A program made the position numbers and the translations under genes. A stretch of 20,082 nucleotides of DNA from JANMEX01 sp031423755 (lineage in GTDB: Bacteria > Pseudomonadota > Alphaproteobacteria > Rhizobiales > Rhizobiaceae), in NCBI GenBank assembly GCA_031423755.1, contig JANPGC010000024.1:1-20082 (forward strand), written 5' to 3'. The stretch's first letter is position 1, and every line of letters starts with the position of its first letter. The notes below the pieces were generated by a model that saw only the letters and a list, made by a program, of their open reading frames with translations, was not told the DNA's origin and did not search any database. Below are positions 1 through 7,858 of this stretch, one piece after another.

Positions 1-2
1 GC

Positions 3-134
3 GAGATGACTGTGCGGGGACCGTTTGAACTGGACCGATTCAGGATAAAGCTCGTCGAGAGGAAAGCGTTCGCACGGGGTTCCTACAAGTGGCCGCAAGG
101 ATGGATTGCACAGCTGGTGCTTGACCAATCCTGA
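3..134 (+). CDS. possible C-terminal end of an unidentified protein (partial)
   Basis: One plus-strand frame is open from the first bases of the window to a TGA at 132-134 and encodes about 43 residues (EMTVRGPFELDRF... ending LVLDQS). Codon third positions are roughly two-thirds G or C, as expected for genes of this genome, and the peptide has a normal mixed composition. I do not recognise the family. It may be the tail of a gene starting outside the window, a tiny gene starting at the ATG at position 6, or chance. The frame is too short to decide. Confidence 0.22.
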   Translation, partial: EMTVRGPFELDRFRIKLVERKAFARGSYKWPQGWIAQLVLDQS

Positions 135-211
135 CGCAGGCATGAGTGGGATAGAGCCGCCAGCGTTCCTTCGCTATGGACATCTTGCTTATTGGTTTGC
201 GCGCACTGACC

Positions 212-532
212 TCAATAGCCGCAATCATTGCGGATCCACTTCGCGCTTGCCCAGCCATCGGACGATCCGTCTGTCGCCGCAACACGGTACCAGTTGCCGC
301 GGCGGTCGAAGATTTCGACCTTGTCGCCGTTGAACAATTCGCCGACCTGCGCGGAGTGTTTGCGCGGCGCTGTGCGCACGGCAAGGAACCCGGCACCAGT
401 GAACGGATTGTAGTGGCTCGAAAGGCCGCGCACCGTGCCTTCGCAATATTGGGCAGAGGCTTGCGGCGCAGTCCCGGCATTGACCATCAGCGCAAGCGCG
501 ATTGGTGCAATAGCGAAGGCGAGTTTACGCAT
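212..532 (-). CDS. secreted bacterial SH3-domain protein
   Basis: A 106-residue exported protein. Residues 1-27 form a signal peptide: MRK, a hydrophobic core (LAFAIAPIALALMV), and an ASA cleavage site before QYC. The mature part is a single bacterial SH3 (SH3b/SH3_3) domain, shown by FLAVRTAPRKHSAQVGEL, then GDKVEIFDRRGNWYRV and a closing GWASAKWI. Such domains usually bind peptidoglycan or other proteins in the periplasm. Two cysteines, near residue 30 and close to the C-terminus, could form a disulfide. The start at 532 is supported by AAAGGA about eight bases upstream; longer in-frame extensions lack a signal peptide at their start. The gene stands alone, divergent from the EamA transporter gene. 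Domain and export are clear, but the specific function is unknown. Confidence 0.85.
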   Translation of the reverse strand: MRKLAFAIAPIALALMVNAGTAPQASAQYCEGTVRGLSSHYNPFTGAGFLAVRTAPRKHSAQVGELFNGDKVEIFDRRGNWYRVAATDGSSDGWASAKWIRNDCGY

Positions 533-680
533 GTTCAAGTGTCCTTTGAAGGGCTGCCCCAAGGGCAATTTAATGGAACCAAACCTCAGTCGCAACGGGG
601 ATTGAAAAGGTTCAAAACAGTATCGCGCTGACCCGTCGTGGTCATTGGATTCGAAGCACGGACGCGTCGAATGTCCACCG

Positions 681-718
681 TTTCGAGCGGTTTTCGAACG
701 CGTTTCGATCCGATTTCG
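681..718. repeat. TTTCGA direct repeat with an exact 11-bp period
   Basis: TTTCGA begins at 681, 692 and 703, and a fourth partial copy (TTTCG) begins at 714. The copies are separated by five variable bases (GCGGT, ACGCG, TCCGA), giving an exact 11-bp period, about one helical turn. The array lies between the divergent SH3 and EamA genes, about 90-120 bases before the chosen EamA start. Phased repeats of this kind often bind a protein in tandem on one DNA face. No regulator is identified. Confidence 0.6.
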
Positions 719-804
719 TGATGGCATCCATCGCCGCCGCGAATGCGACAATGGGCTGTGGTTTCTCTATGGTGACAAGAGCAACCGAATACCGGAAACC
801 GCGC

Positions 805-1713
805 ATGTCCACTGATCCGATCCCACTGCCGCAAGGCGTTCATATTCAGACGATTGACCGCCGCGGGTTGCTGCTTGTGGCGGGTTCGGCCTTGGCCTGG
901 TCAATGGGCGGCATGATCGACCGGTTCATTGATGCGCCTGACACATGGACCGTCGTGTTCTGGCGCTCGGTCTGGGCGGCGGCGTTTTTGATGACATTCC
1001 TTCTCGTGCGCGACGGACGCAACGCGCCAGCTGCGTTCAAGGCAATGGGCTGGCCCGGCTTGGTCGTCGCGCTTTGCTTCATGACCGCCTCGATCTCGTT
1101 TGTGCAGGCGATTGCGCTGACGACAGTCGCCAATGTCATCCTCATCAATGCCACAGTACCGCTTGTCGCGGCGCTTATCGCGCGCATGTTTTTGGGCGAA
1201 ATGATCTCCGGCGCGACTTGGGCTGCCATTGCTGCCGTCATTGCCGGCGTTGCGATCATGGTTTCGGACGGGACAGGCGGCGCGAGTTCGCTGACAGGCA
1301 ATTTGCTGGCATTGCTCATCACTTTCGTCTTCGCCATTGCCACAGTCGTCACGCGCCGCCATTCCAACGTTCGTATGACGCCTGCCGTCATCACCGCCAC
1401 CACCCTTGCCGCCATAGTTGCTGCAACGCAGGCAACCGCCTTTCATGTTTCAAGCCACGACATGGGCTGGCTGTTTGCATTCGGCGCGCTCAATCTCGGC
1501 CTCGGCATGGCGATGTTTGTCACCGGCGCACGGCTTATACCATCGGCACTTGCCGCGCTGTTGGGCACACTTGAAACCGTGCTGGGGCCGGTCTGGGTCT
1601 GGCTGGTGCACGACGAAAAGGCTTCAATCATGACCGTCGCAGGCGGCGCAATCGTCATGGCGGCACTGATTTTCCATCTGATGATCAGCAACCGGCCAAG
1701 ACCGGCGGTTTAG
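805..1713 (+). CDS. EamA/DMT-family inner-membrane transporter
   Basis: A 302-residue hydrophobic protein with about ten membrane segments, made of two five-helix EamA repeats as in the drug/metabolite transporter superfamily. The first repeat opens with GLLLVAGSALAWSMGG and contains TVANVILINATVPLVAAL. The second contains the typical ALNLGLGMAMFVTGARLIPS and LLGTLETVLGPVWVWL stretches. Members usually export amino acids, nucleosides or other metabolites, and the substrate cannot be read from sequence. I chose the ATG at 805 (MSTDPIPLPQG) because it leaves a short cytoplasmic tail before helix one. Earlier in-frame starts at 769 (ATG) and 718 (GTG) are possible, and none has a strong ribosome binding site. 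The gene is on the same strand as potFGHI but 226 bases upstream, with its own divergent promoter region. Confidence 0.85.
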   Translation: MSTDPIPLPQGVHIQTIDRRGLLLVAGSALAWSMGGMIDRFIDAPDTWTVVFWRSVWAAAFLMTFLLVRDGRNAPAAFKAMGWPGLVVALCFMTASISFVQAIALTTVANVILINATVPLVAALIARMFLGEMISGATWAAIAAVIAGVAIMVSDGTGGASSLTGNLLALLITFVFAIATVVTRRHSNVRMTPAVITATTLAAIVAATQATAFHVSSHDMGWLFAFGALNLGLGMAMFVTGARLIPSALAALLGTLETVLGPVWVWLVHDEKASIMTVAGGAIVMAALIFHLMISNRPRPAV

Positions 1714-1750
1714 CCAATTCTCGATTCTTTTGCGCCGCACACCCTATTGG

Positions 1751-1788
1751 TTGACAATCGGTAAACGCCGTTTGAAGGTAGGCCTACC
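1751..1788 (+). promoter_or_regulatory. possible potF promoter -35 element and palindromic operator
   Basis: A consensus TTGACA at 1751-1756 is followed 20 bases later by a perfect 12-bp palindrome, GGTAGGCCTACC (1777-1788). A good -10 hexamer at the usual distance is not obvious; GAAGGT or AAGGTA would be the candidates. The palindrome would sit on or just after the -10, where a repressor could block initiation. It is followed by a leader of about 150 bases before potF. The operator role is inferred from symmetry and position only. Confidence 0.35.
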
Positions 1789-1834
1789 GGAACAGCACCA
1801 AGGTTCATCTTGAACGTTTGCATTGTTGAAATCG

Positions 1835-1851
1835 AAGCGCGAGGCGCTTTT
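1835..1851 (+). other. small hairpin in the potF leader
   Basis: AAGCGC (1835-1840) and GCGCTT (1844-1849) form a perfect 6-bp stem around a GAG loop, followed by TT only. A smaller stem, GTTCA/TGAAC, lies just upstream at about 1803-1813. These show some folding capacity in the untranslated leader, but the T-run is too short for a convincing terminator and no known riboswitch architecture was recognised. Confidence 0.25.
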
Positions 1852-1939
1852 CAGGTCACATCAGGCTTTGCAATCGGGTGCCGTTTCCGCAACACGGCGA
1901 GCGCCGCAAAATCCGAAAACCAAAACTCCAGAGGCAAAA

Positions 1940-3031
1940 ATGGTCCGCAATAAAATCCTTGGGGCGAGCTTCGCCCTTTTCGCACTCTCCACTGCCGCGT
2001 TTGCGCAGGAGAAAGTCGTAAACGTCTTCAACTGGTCCGACTATATCGACGATTCAATCATTGCCGATTTCACCAAGGAAACCGGCATCAAGGTTGTCTA
2101 CGATGTGTTTGACTCCAATGAAATCCTTGAAACCAAGCTGCTTGCCGGCGCATCCGGCTATGACGTTGTGGTGCCCACGGCGACATTTCTGGCCCGCCAG
2201 ATTCAGGCCGGCGTTTTCCAGAAACTGGACAAGTCCAAACTGCCGAACATGAAGAACATGTGGGACGTGGTTCTGAAGAAAACTGAAAAATATGATCCGG
2301 AAAATGCCTATTCAATCAATTACATGTGGGGCACCACAGGCATCGGCTACAACAAGAAGAAGATACAGGAGCGCTTGGGCACTGACACCATCGTGTCCTG
2401 GAAGACGATTTTTGATCCGGTCGAAATGGCAAAACTGGCAGATTGCGGCGTCTACATGCTCGACTCCGCATCAGACATTTTGCCGACTGCGTTGAATTAT
2501 CTCGGGCTGGATCCAGACGCCAAGGACGCAGACTCTTTGGCCAAAGCGGAAGCTTTGATGATGGGCATCCGCCCGAGTATCCGCAAATTCCACTCTTCCG
2601 AGTACATCAATGCTCTTGCAAACGGCGACATATGCGTCGCCGTCGGCTGGTCCGGCGATATTTTCCAGGCACGTGACCGTGCGGCGGAAGCAAAGCAGGG
2701 CGTGGAAATCGGCTACGCGATCCCGCAAGAGGGCGCCTACATGTGGTTTGACCAGATGGCCATTCCTGCGGATGCCAAAAATGTCGAGGAAGCCCATATT
2801 TTCCTCGACTACATCATGCGCCCTGAAGTCGCCGCCAAGGCGTCTGACTATGTTGTTTACGCAAACGGCAACAAGGCGAGCCAAGCGCTGATTTCGAAGG
2901 ACATTACTGGCGATCCTGCGGTGTTTCCGGATGACGCCACCATGGCAAAGCTGTTCACAACGACCCCGTCGTCACCCAAGGACCAGCGTCTTTCGACCCG
3001 TGTCTGGACGAAAATCGTAACCGGGCAATAA
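1940..3031 (+). CDS. potF: putrescine/spermidine ABC transporter, periplasmic binding protein PotF
   Basis: A 363-residue periplasmic solute-binding protein that captures polyamines for the PotGHI membrane complex. Residues 1-22 form a signal peptide ending AFA before QEK. The mature protein follows E. coli PotF closely: NWSDYI near its start, then TGIKVVYDVFDSNE, SGYDVVVPTATFL, YMWGTTGIGYN, FHSSEYINALANGDICVAVG and a C-terminal RVWTKI. The WSDY stretch, the WSGD motif and the aspartate in WFDQMAIP correspond to polyamine-contacting parts of PotF. I chose the ATG at 1940 because a GAGG sequence lies just upstream and a signal peptide starts there. The longer frame from 1823 has no such features. 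It is the first gene of potFGHI and is separated from potG by a strong hairpin, as suits a binding protein needed in excess. Putrescine versus spermidine preference is not certain. Confidence 0.93.
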   Translation: MVRNKILGASFALFALSTAAFAQEKVVNVFNWSDYIDDSIIADFTKETGIKVVYDVFDSNEILETKLLAGASGYDVVVPTATFLARQIQAGVFQKLDKSKLPNMKNMWDVVLKKTEKYDPENAYSINYMWGTTGIGYNKKKIQERLGTDTIVSWKTIFDPVEMAKLADCGVYMLDSASDILPTALNYLGLDPDAKDADSLAKAEALMMGIRPSIRKFHSSEYINALANGDICVAVGWSGDIFQARDRAAEAKQGVEIGYAIPQEGAYMWFDQMAIPADAKNVEEAHIFLDYIMRPEVAAKASDYVVYANGNKASQALISKDITGDPAVFPDDATMAKLFTTTPSSPKDQRLSTRVWTKIVTGQ

Positions 3032-3042
3032 AAGGACAATCG

Positions 3043-3070
3043 CCCCGCCGGAGCCAATCCGGCGGGGTTT
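3043..3070 (+). terminator. intercistronic hairpin between potF and potG
   Basis: CCCCGCCGG (3043-3051) and CCGGCGGGG (3059-3067) form a perfect 9-bp G/C stem with a 7-base loop, followed by only three T. It lies 11 bases after the potF stop and 43 before the potG start. Such a hairpin can terminate part of the transcripts or protect the 3' end of a potF message, giving more binding protein than transporter. The weak T-run argues against complete termination. Confidence 0.6.
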
Positions 3071-3113
3071 CCAATTCCGGCAGCAAGACCGGCACGAAAC
3101 AGGGGAATGCATC

Positions 3114-4256
3114 ATGAAGTCACTTGGCAACATCCGGCGCTCGTTTGCGCCCTGGACCGATCCGGCATCCAAGCCGTACATCGCGTTCCAGAATATCACC
3201 AAGATTTTCGGTGACTTCACCGCCGTCGATGACCTTTCGCTTAATGTCTATCAGCGTGAGTTTTTTGCCCTTCTCGGCGCTTCCGGCTGTGGCAAGTCGA
3301 CCTTGCTGCGCATGCTTGCGGGGTTTGAAAATCCGACCAAGGGCAAGATCATGCTCGACGGTCAGGATATGACCGGCATTCCGCCCTACAAGCGGCCGGT
3401 CAACATGATGTTCCAGTCCTATGCGCTGTTTCCGCATATGACTGTGGAAAACAACATTGCTTTTGGCCTCAAGCAGGATGGCATGGCCAAGTCGGAAATC
3501 GATGATCGTGTCCAGTCGATGCTGAAGCTCGTCAAGCTCACCCAGTTTGGCAAACGCAAGCCGCATCAGCTTTCCGGCGGCCAGCGCCAGCGCGTCGCGC
3601 TTGCCCGTTCCATTGCCAAGCAGCCAAAAGTGTTGCTTCTCGATGAGCCGCTCGGCGCGCTCGACAAGAAGCTGCGTGAGGAAACACAGTTCGAGCTGAT
3701 GGATCTGCAGCAGGAACTCGGGCTGACCTTTGTGGTCGTCACGCATGATCAGGAGGAGGCCATGACCATGGCCGACCGTATCGCCATCATGGACAAGGGC
3801 AAGGTGATGCAGGTCGCAACGCCTGCCGAGGTTTACGAAGCGCCCAACTCGAAATTTGTCGCCGATTTCATTGGCAATGTGTCGATGTTTGAAGGCAAGG
3901 TCGAGAAGTCAAACGGCAATGCGATGGAAATCGCGACTGGTGACGGCTTTGTCGTCAAAGCGGACATTCCAGATGCGCCTGCGGCAGGATCGTCGGTCTG
4001 GTTCGCACTGCGCCCTGAGAAGTTCAAGCTGTCCAAGAAGACACCGGCAAACCCGGGCATCAACTCAGTGGAAGGCGAAGTCTGGGACATCGCCTATCTC
4101 GGCGACATGACGGTGTTCCACGTCAAGATTGGCTCTGGCAAGGTCATCAAGATTTCGCAGATGAACGCCACCCGGGAAGCGGAAGAGCCGTTGGCATGGG
4201 ATGACAAGGTTTGGGTGACATTCCCGGCAAATGCCGGCATCGTGTTGAAGAACTGA
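3114..4256 (+). CDS. potG: polyamine ABC transporter ATP-binding subunit PotG
   Basis: The 380-residue ATPase that drives polyamine import from the cytoplasmic face of the PotHI channel. All ABC motifs are intact: Walker A GASGCGKST (residues 55-63), Q-loop FQSYALFPHMT (about 100-110), signature LSGGQRQR (153-160), Walker B VLLLDEP (173-179), D-loop GALD and switch histidine in VVVTHDQEE (H211). After about residue 250 comes a C-terminal TOBE-type regulatory region (WFALRPEKFKL and the closing part of the chain), as in PotA and PotG proteins. The length matches the family. The ATG at 3114 follows CAGGGGAA, a usable ribosome binding site. The next gene, potH, begins nine bases after its stop. 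Identity rests on the motifs and on the operon order F-G-H-I. Confidence 0.93.
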   Translation: MKSLGNIRRSFAPWTDPASKPYIAFQNITKIFGDFTAVDDLSLNVYQREFFALLGASGCGKSTLLRMLAGFENPTKGKIMLDGQDMTGIPPYKRPVNMMFQSYALFPHMTVENNIAFGLKQDGMAKSEIDDRVQSMLKLVKLTQFGKRKPHQLSGGQRQRVALARSIAKQPKVLLLDEPLGALDKKLREETQFELMDLQQELGLTFVVVTHDQEEAMTMADRIAIMDKGKVMQVATPAEVYEAPNSKFVADFIGNVSMFEGKVEKSNGNAMEIATGDGFVVKADIPDAPAAGSSVWFALRPEKFKLSKKTPANPGINSVEGEVWDIAYLGDMTVFHVKIGSGKVIKISQMNATREAEEPLAWDDKVWVTFPANAGIVLKN

Positions 4257-4265
4257 GGTTTGGTG

Positions 4266-5165
4266 ATGAAAAATCCGCTGACCTTCATATTCAATCGCCT
4301 CACCATCGGAATTCCCTACCTTTGGCTGATCATCTTTTTCCTCGTGCCGTTCTTGATTGTCTTCAAGATTTCACTGTCCGAGACGGCCATTCAAATGCCG
4401 CCTTACAATCCGGTTTTTGACGGCACGGACACGGCGGACAAGCTCAAGAGCCTGTCATTTTCCAACTATGTCTGGCTGACGGAAGACCCGCTTTACTACC
4501 GTGCCTATCTGTCGAGCATTTTCATTGCGGCAGCCTCAACGTTTCTGACGTTGCTGGTCGCCTATCCGCTCGCATACGGCATGGCGCGTGCGCCGCTGAC
4601 ATTGCGCCCGACGCTGTTGATGCTGGTTATTTTGCCGTTCTGGACGTCTTTCCTGATCCGCGTTTATGCATGGATCGGCATCTTGAAGCCTGAAGGTCTT
4701 CTCAACCAGTTCTTGATGTCAATCGGCGTGATCGACACGCCCTTGCAGATCATGAACACCAACACCGCAATCTTCATTGGCATCGTCTATTCCTACCTGC
4801 CCTTCATGGTGCTGCCGATCTACTCGGCGCTGGAAAAGATGGACTATTCGCTGATCGAAGCGGCGCAGGATCTGGGCTGCACACCGACAAAGGCGTTCTG
4901 GAAGGTCACCTTCCCGCTGTCGTTGCCCGGTGTGATCGCTGGATGTTTCCTCGTGTTCATTCCGGCAACCGGCGAGTTCGTCATTCCGGATCTGCTTGGC
5001 GGCTCATCAACGCTGATGATCGGCAAGACACTGTGGAACGAGTTCTTCTCCAACCGTGACTGGCCGGTGTCATCTGCCGTGGCAGTGATATTGCTGGCCA
5101 TGTTGGTGATCCCGATTGTGCTTTTCCAGAATGCGCAAGCGAAAGCTCAGGAGGCAGGCAAATGA
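4266..5165 (+). CDS. potH: polyamine ABC transporter permease PotH
   Basis: A 299-residue inner-membrane permease that forms half of the polyamine channel. The first membrane helix is around residues 14-34 (IPYLWLIIFFLVPFLIV). A periplasmic stretch and about five further helices follow. The cytoplasmic EAA loop, which contacts the ATPase, is clear as LIEAAQDLGCTPTKAFWKV followed by FPLSLPGVIAG. The start at 4266 is preceded by GAGG with a seven-base gap; the in-frame TTG and GTG just upstream would place the ribosome on that site. It is nine bases downstream of potG. Its last codons overlap the potI start as ATGA, indicating coupled translation of the two permeases. Family and role are secure from context. 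Confidence 0.92.
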   Translation: MKNPLTFIFNRLTIGIPYLWLIIFFLVPFLIVFKISLSETAIQMPPYNPVFDGTDTADKLKSLSFSNYVWLTEDPLYYRAYLSSIFIAAASTFLTLLVAYPLAYGMARAPLTLRPTLLMLVILPFWTSFLIRVYAWIGILKPEGLLNQFLMSIGVIDTPLQIMNTNTAIFIGIVYSYLPFMVLPIYSALEKMDYSLIEAAQDLGCTPTKAFWKVTFPLSLPGVIAGCFLVFIPATGEFVIPDLLGGSSTLMIGKTLWNEFFSNRDWPVSSAVAVILLAMLVIPIVLFQNAQAKAQEAGK

Positions 5166-5980
5166 ACACCAGCTGGTCCCGTTTCAATGTGATGTCAGTG
5201 GTGCTCGGCTTTGCATTTCTTTATTTGCCGATTGTCCTTCTGGTCATCTTCTCCTTCAATGAATCCAAACTGGTGACAGTGTGGGGCGGCTTCTCGACCA
5301 AATGGTACGCCTCGCTGCTTCACAATGAGGGCCTGAAGGACGCGGCTTGGGTTACCATTCGTGTCGCGCTTCTATCCGCCAGTATCGCCACGGTTCTCGG
5401 GACGCTCGGTGCGTTGGCGATGACACGCTACACACGCTTTCGCGGCCGCATCCTGTTCTCCGGCATGATCTATGCACCGCTGGTCATGCCGGAAGTCATC
5501 ACCGGCCTGTCATTGCTGCTGCTCTTCGTCGCGGTTGGCTTTGATCGCGGCTTCTGGACAGTGACCTTGGCGCACACGACACTGACCATGTGCTTTGTCG
5601 CGGTGGTTGTTCAGTCACGCCTCGTCACTTTCGACCGCTCGTTGGAAGAGGCGGCCATGGACCTTGGCGCAACGCCCGTGACGACTTTCATGCAGATCAC
5701 GCTGCCGGTCATTTTGCCTGCCGTCGTGTCAGGCTGGATGCTGGCCTTCACCCTGTCGCTCGACGACCTCGTTATCGCCTCGTTCACCTCAGGCCCTGGG
5801 GCGACGACGCTACCGATGAAGATATACAGTCAGGTCCGGCTGGGCGTCACACCGGAAATCAATGCCGTGTGCACCATCATGATTGCCGTCATTTCGATTG
5901 GCGTGATCGCCACATCGATTATCAACAAGCAACGCGAAGTGCAGCGGGTGCGCGACGAGCAGGCAGCGCTTCGAGGCTGA
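5162..5980 (+). CDS. potI: polyamine ABC transporter permease PotI
   Basis: A 272-residue permease, the second half of the polyamine channel. It has about six membrane helices, the first at LGFAFLYLPIVLLVIFSF. Its EAA loop reads LEEAAMDLGATPVTTFMQI and continues LPVILPAVVSGW. The segment LSLDDLVIASFTSGPGATTL is characteristic of the PotC/PotI side. The ATG at 5162 overlaps the potH stop by four bases and has GGAGG about eight bases upstream, so potH and potI are translationally coupled. It ends the operon. Its TGA at 5978-5980 directly abuts the stop codon of the convergent AsmA-family gene, leaving no space for a terminator. Confidence 0.92.
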   Translation: MNTSWSRFNVMSVVLGFAFLYLPIVLLVIFSFNESKLVTVWGGFSTKWYASLLHNEGLKDAAWVTIRVALLSASIATVLGTLGALAMTRYTRFRGRILFSGMIYAPLVMPEVITGLSLLLLFVAVGFDRGFWTVTLAHTTLTMCFVAVVVQSRLVTFDRSLEEAAMDLGATPVTTFMQITLPVILPAVVSGWMLAFTLSLDDLVIASFTSGPGATTLPMKIYSQVRLGVTPEINAVCTIMIAVISIGVIATSIINKQREVQRVRDEQAALRG

Positions 5981-7828
5981 TTATTTCGGCAGCGGGACAA
6001 GCGTGACGAACGGCTTGTCCCATGAACCGCCGATGAAAAACGGCATCCAGTTGCCAGGGTCATTCTGAGCGGCGATCACGCCATTCAGCGCAACGCCGCC
6101 CGAAGCGTAAGGTACAGCACCGGTCAGCACAATTCTTTGCCCGTTGATATTAACTTCGCTTGCCTGCAAAAGCGCGGCACCTTGCTTCAGCTTCGCATTG
6201 ACGACAGCAGATTCCAGCGTCGACAGGCCAGAGTAAATTTCAGGCAGTGCAAAGATCTGGCCGTAGCGTACCGCACCGAAAAAACTGTCCGCCGAAAAAT
6301 TTCTGATAATCCCGGAGGAAGCATCAGCGGAGAAAGTGCCTTCACCTGATCGAAGAAAATCAAGAAGTGTCTTGTAAGGTCCCGAAAGGTCGAACTGAAG
6401 GTTCACCGGTGCGTCAAATTTGGGCAGAGATGCGTTCTCTGACAATTGCCCGGGTATCACATTGTGGGCAGAAAACTTCAACAGCGCGCGGCGTGAACTG
6501 CCTACGCCTTTTACCTGAAAGTTTGCTGAAACCCCACCACCGCCGAATTCGCCGCTGCCAAGATCAAACTGTGCTTCGCCGGCGTTGAGAAGAACGGTGC
6601 CCGCAGCGTTGTTGATAGCAAACGAACCAAGAACTATGGTTTTCGTAGAAATACGCAAGTCCAGATCAAGACCGCTCAACGGAGTAAGATCAGCCGTTCC
6701 GACCCCATCGTTCTCCACTGTAAACGGCAATAATTTCCCAAATTTGGCAAAATTCATCCTATCGAAGGCCAGCGTTCCGGAGAACTTGGGCGGAATCGTT
6801 GCCAAATCCAGTTCCAATCTGCCTGTAGCAGTTTTCTCCGCAAGCAAAAGAAGCAGATCGCCAAATTGGAGTTTGCCTCTGGAAACAGTCAATTTGGAAG
6901 CAATCTCCAATGCTGTAAGATTACCCGGCCCGCTCATCGGCGCGGCAATCCAAACAAAGACCTCGCTGATCGACGGCGTTTTCATCTTCAGGCTGCCTTC
7001 GGCAAAAAAATCCGTAGCCAGGTTGAAGTCTCCATTGAAGCCAAAAGTCAGCGGCCCTGAAGTGAAATTCAGTGTGCCCGCACTGGTGCCGCCGGAAGCA
7101 AGCAGCAGTGGTTTGGCGAGGCTCAACCCAAGGCGGACTTCCTCGCCGCGCCAAACTGCGCGGCCTGACATTGTCGCGATGCCGCGCAGTGTCAGCCAGT
7201 CAATGCCCCCGTTAACGTCAGTAGCGATATCTTCCCGGCCATTGGGCCAGATCAAGGAAATCGTCGAATTGGAAAGCCTGACACTGCCGAGCGAAAAATT
7301 GGATATCCGGCGAAAATCGGGATTGTCGTAGTCTGCATCGATGGCAGCCTTGGCAATCTCGATCGCCGGCTTGAGCGCACCGGATTGCGCGATGGAGTTG
7401 AAGTTCATATCCGCGCGCGCCCGCAAGACGACATCCGCGCCATCCAACAGCACTTCCTTGACAGCAACCCGCCCTCTAAGCGCGGAGAGCACCGAAAATC
7501 GGGCCTCAATGCGTTTCGCCGTAAAAGTCACCGGGCCAAGTGCGTCTTTTGAAGTTACATCAGTCAATGTGGCCTTGAATGGAAAAAAGCTGATCGCCAC
7601 GTCCCCGTCGACCGACAGCGTCATACCGCTCAGATCTGCGATCTGTTGTTCCAACTGGGTGCGCAAAAGGGATTGGTTCAACCCCATCGGCAAGATAAAA
7701 AGCACCAAACCAACCAATGTTGCGACAACAGCACCAACGAACGCCGACCATTTCAGCCAGACTGGCAGGCGCCGGGTTGTCGCTATCTCATCAGTCGGCG
7801 GCATGGAATTTGTTCTGCTAAGGGACAT
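5981..7828 (-). CDS. AsmA-family envelope protein
   Basis: A protein of about 615 residues with an N-terminal membrane anchor (roughly residues 25-46, SAFVGAVVATLVGLVLFILP) and a large periplasmic part rich in beta-strands. The family start is recognisable after the anchor: LEQQIADLSGMTLSVDGDVAISFFP, then LTDVTSKDALGPVTFTAKRIEARFSV. The C-terminal half has the usual AsmA pattern of alternating polar and apolar strands with DLSGPYKTLLDFLRSGEGTF. AsmA proteins belong to the TamB/YhdP group, whose members are implicated in lipid movement or assembly between inner and outer membrane. The start is uncertain: ATG at 7828 is chosen, while 7804 (MPPTDE) and a TTG at 7858 are alternatives, none with a good ribosome binding site. 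It converges on potI with zero intergenic bases. Confidence 0.8.
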   Translation of the reverse strand: MSLSRTNSMPPTDEIATTRRLPVWLKWSAFVGAVVATLVGLVLFILPMGLNQSLLRTQLEQQIADLSGMTLSVDGDVAISFFPFKATLTDVTSKDALGPVTFTAKRIEARFSVLSALRGRVAVKEVLLDGADVVLRARADMNFNSIAQSGALKPAIEIAKAAIDADYDNPDFRRISNFSLGSVRLSNSTISLIWPNGREDIATDVNGGIDWLTLRGIATMSGRAVWRGEEVRLGLSLAKPLLLASGGTSAGTLNFTSGPLTFGFNGDFNLATDFFAEGSLKMKTPSISEVFVWIAAPMSGPGNLTALEIASKLTVSRGKLQFGDLLLLLAEKTATGRLELDLATIPPKFSGTLAFDRMNFAKFGKLLPFTVENDGVGTADLTPLSGLDLDLRISTKTIVLGSFAINNAAGTVLLNAGEAQFDLGSGEFGGGGVSANFQVKGVGSSRRALLKFSAHNVIPGQLSENASLPKFDAPVNLQFDLSGPYKTLLDFLRSGEGTFSADASSGIIRNFSADSFFGAVRYGQIFALPEIYSGLSTLESAVVNAKLKQGAALLQASEVNINGQRIVLTGAVPYASGGVALNGVIAAQNDPGNWMPFFIGGSWDKPFVTLVPLPK

Positions 7829-7858
7829 TTGAAACGGTTTAAACCAAGCGGGGACCAA

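Noticed and set aside
718..804. Longer EamA protein starting at the GTG at 718
   Set aside because: The extension is poorly protein-like and overlaps the phased TTTCGA repeat; a start at 805 gives a normal N-terminus. Not fully excluded.
846..1446. Minus-strand open frames of about 180-190 codons within the EamA gene
   Set aside because: They mirror a well-supported transporter gene, have no ribosome binding site and consist of biased Ala/Thr or Arg/Asp residues.
1790..1939. Riboswitch in the potF leader
   Set aside because: Only two small hairpins are visible and no known polyamine or other riboswitch core was recognised.
6585..7832. Plus-strand open frames opposite the AsmA-family gene
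   Set aside because: Ser/Arg/Pro-rich shadow frames; the opposite strand encodes a recognisable protein.
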